From assembly GCA_021838065.1 (NCBI GenBank), contig JAKCEJ010000180.1:1-6374 (forward strand): 6,374 bases of DNA, written 5' to 3'. The DNA is from Pseudomonadota bacterium. Lineage in GTDB: Bacteria; Pseudomonadota; Gammaproteobacteria; Steroidobacterales; Steroidobacteraceae. The translations under genes were made by a program, and so were the position numbers. The notes under the pieces are model-generated. The model was not told where the DNA came from. It saw only the letters and a list, made by a program, of their open reading frames with translations, and searched no databases. Positions 5,584 through 6,374 of this stretch are shown piece by piece. Within the stretch, counting starts at the first letter, position 1. The number at the start of each line of letters is the position of its first letter.

Positions 5584-6374
5584 ATGATGATCGGCATTAT
5601 CGGCGGTACGGGCCTGTACCGCATGGACGGCTTGGAAGTCAACGAAAGCCGCCAGCTGGACACCCCGTTCGGCCAACCGTCCTCGCCGGTGATACTCGGC
5701 CGGTTGGGCGGCAAACCGGTCGCGTTCCTGGCGCGCCACGGCCTGCAGCACCATCTGCTGCCGAGCGAGATCAACTTCCGGGCCAACATCTGGGCGTTGA
5801 AGAGTGTCGGCGTGCGCACCGTGATCGGAGTATCCGCGGTGGGGAGCCTGCGCGAGGAGATTCGGCCCGGCGATCTGGCGCTGCCGGCGCAGTATCTGGA
5901 TTTCACCAAGGGTCTGCGCGCGGCCAGTTTTTTCGGCCAGGGGATAGTGGCGCACGTCTCGACTGCGCACCCGACGTGCGCGGCGACCAGCGCGCTACTG
6001 GCGCAATCCGCCGCCGCGCTCGATCTGGCGCTGCACCGGGACAAGACCTATGCGTGCGTCGAGGGCCCGCGCCTCGGCACACGCGCGGAGAGTCTCTGGC
6101 TGCGTGCCGCCGGCGCGGACCTGGTCGGCATGACGAACGTGCCCGAGGCGTTCCTCGCGCTTGAGGCGCAACTCGGCTACTGCACCGTCGCGGTGGCAAC
6201 CGACTATGACTGCTGGCTCGAGGATCCCGCGCAGCACGTGTCGCTCGAGCAGGTGATGCGGCAGTTTCACGACAGCCTGGCGCGCGTGCAGCGGCTGATC
6301 GCGCGCGCCGTGGCCGAGTACCACGACGATGAGTCCAGGCCCTGCCGGCAGGCGCTGCGCTCGGCGGTGGTCAC
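5584..6374 (+). CDS. mtnP: S-methyl-5'-thioadenosine phosphorylase (3' end beyond the window)
   Basis: The enzyme splits methylthioadenosine, a by-product of polyamine and other S-adenosylmethionine-dependent synthesis, with phosphate into adenine and methylthioribose-1-phosphate for methionine salvage. The 263 visible residues belong to the purine nucleoside phosphorylase family 2 fold: GIIGGTG (4-10), LARHG (49-53), LPSEINFRANIWALK (59-73), GSLREEIRPGDL (87-98), EGPRLGTRAES (160-170), GMTNVPEA (182-189) and ATDYDCW (205-211). The DYD pair (Asp207, Asp209) is the arrangement that recognises the 6-amino group of adenine, as in human MTAP, so adenine-type substrate preference is expected rather than the methylthioinosine preference of Pseudomonas PA3004. 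Human MTAP is 283 residues, so only a short tail is probably missing. ATG 5584 and ATG 5587 are adjacent; the ribosome site AGAGAA is 4 nt from the first and 7 nt from the second, making 5587 slightly more plausible. Transcription diverges from the DUF1499-gshA genes. Confidence 0.92.
   Translation, partial: MMIGIIGGTGLYRMDGLEVNESRQLDTPFGQPSSPVILGRLGGKPVAFLARHGLQHHLLPSEINFRANIWALKSVGVRTVIGVSAVGSLREEIRPGDLALPAQYLDFTKGLRAASFFGQGIVAHVSTAHPTCAATSALLAQSAAALDLALHRDKTYACVEGPRLGTRAESLWLRAAGADLVGMTNVPEAFLALEAQLGYCTVAVATDYDCWLEDPAQHVSLEQVMRQFHDSLARVQRLIARAVAEYHDDESRPCRQALRSAVV

Noticed and set aside
5493..6044. Upstream extension of the DUF1499 frame to a start at 6044
   Set aside because: This part is antisense to the methylthioadenosine phosphorylase gene, whose motifs are unmistakable; the DUF1499 protein makes sense from ATG 5492.

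Overview
The window is high-G+C bacterial chromosome, densely packed with housekeeping-type genes. The protein families (YadG/YadH ABC transporter close to the E. coli proteins, proteobacterial-type GshA, a YdbL/DUF1318 lipoprotein, a DUF1499 membrane protein) point to a gammaproteobacterium. A high-GC environmental lineage (Nevskiales/Steroidobacterales/Xanthomonadales-like) is a guess from G+C and gene content only; no rRNA or other decisive marker is present. I see no tRNA, rRNA, CRISPR array, insertion sequence or phage gene.

Layout. At the left (1-1197, + strand) lies the 3' end of a large, probably AsmA/YdbH-like envelope protein, followed by a DUF1318 (YdbL-type) lipoprotein. This resembles the ydbH-ynbE-ydbL locus involved in phospholipid movement between the two membranes, but no separate ynbE lies between them. 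A GC-rich hairpin (1211-1240) sits between this unit and the convergent minus-strand genes.

From 5492 down to 1270, four genes run on the minus strand, in transcription order: a three-helix membrane protein with a DUF1499 domain, gshA (glutamate-cysteine ligase, first step of glutathione synthesis), yadG (ABC ATPase) and yadH (ABC-2 permease). The DUF1499 gene and gshA are 19 nt apart. yadG and yadH overlap by 4 nt (ATGA) and form one transporter. An 86-nt gap with a hairpin directly after the gshA stop separates the two pairs, so they may be one operon with partial termination or two units.

At the right, a 91-nt intergenic region separates the DUF1499 gene from a divergent plus-strand gene for S-methyl-5'-thioadenosine phosphorylase (methionine salvage), which runs off the window end.

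No clearly new multi-gene system is visible. The points most worth a second look are the two-part DUF1318 lipoprotein with an internal signal-peptide-like segment, the close pairing of an uncharacterised DUF1499 membrane protein with gshA, and the adenine-type active site of the phosphorylase.
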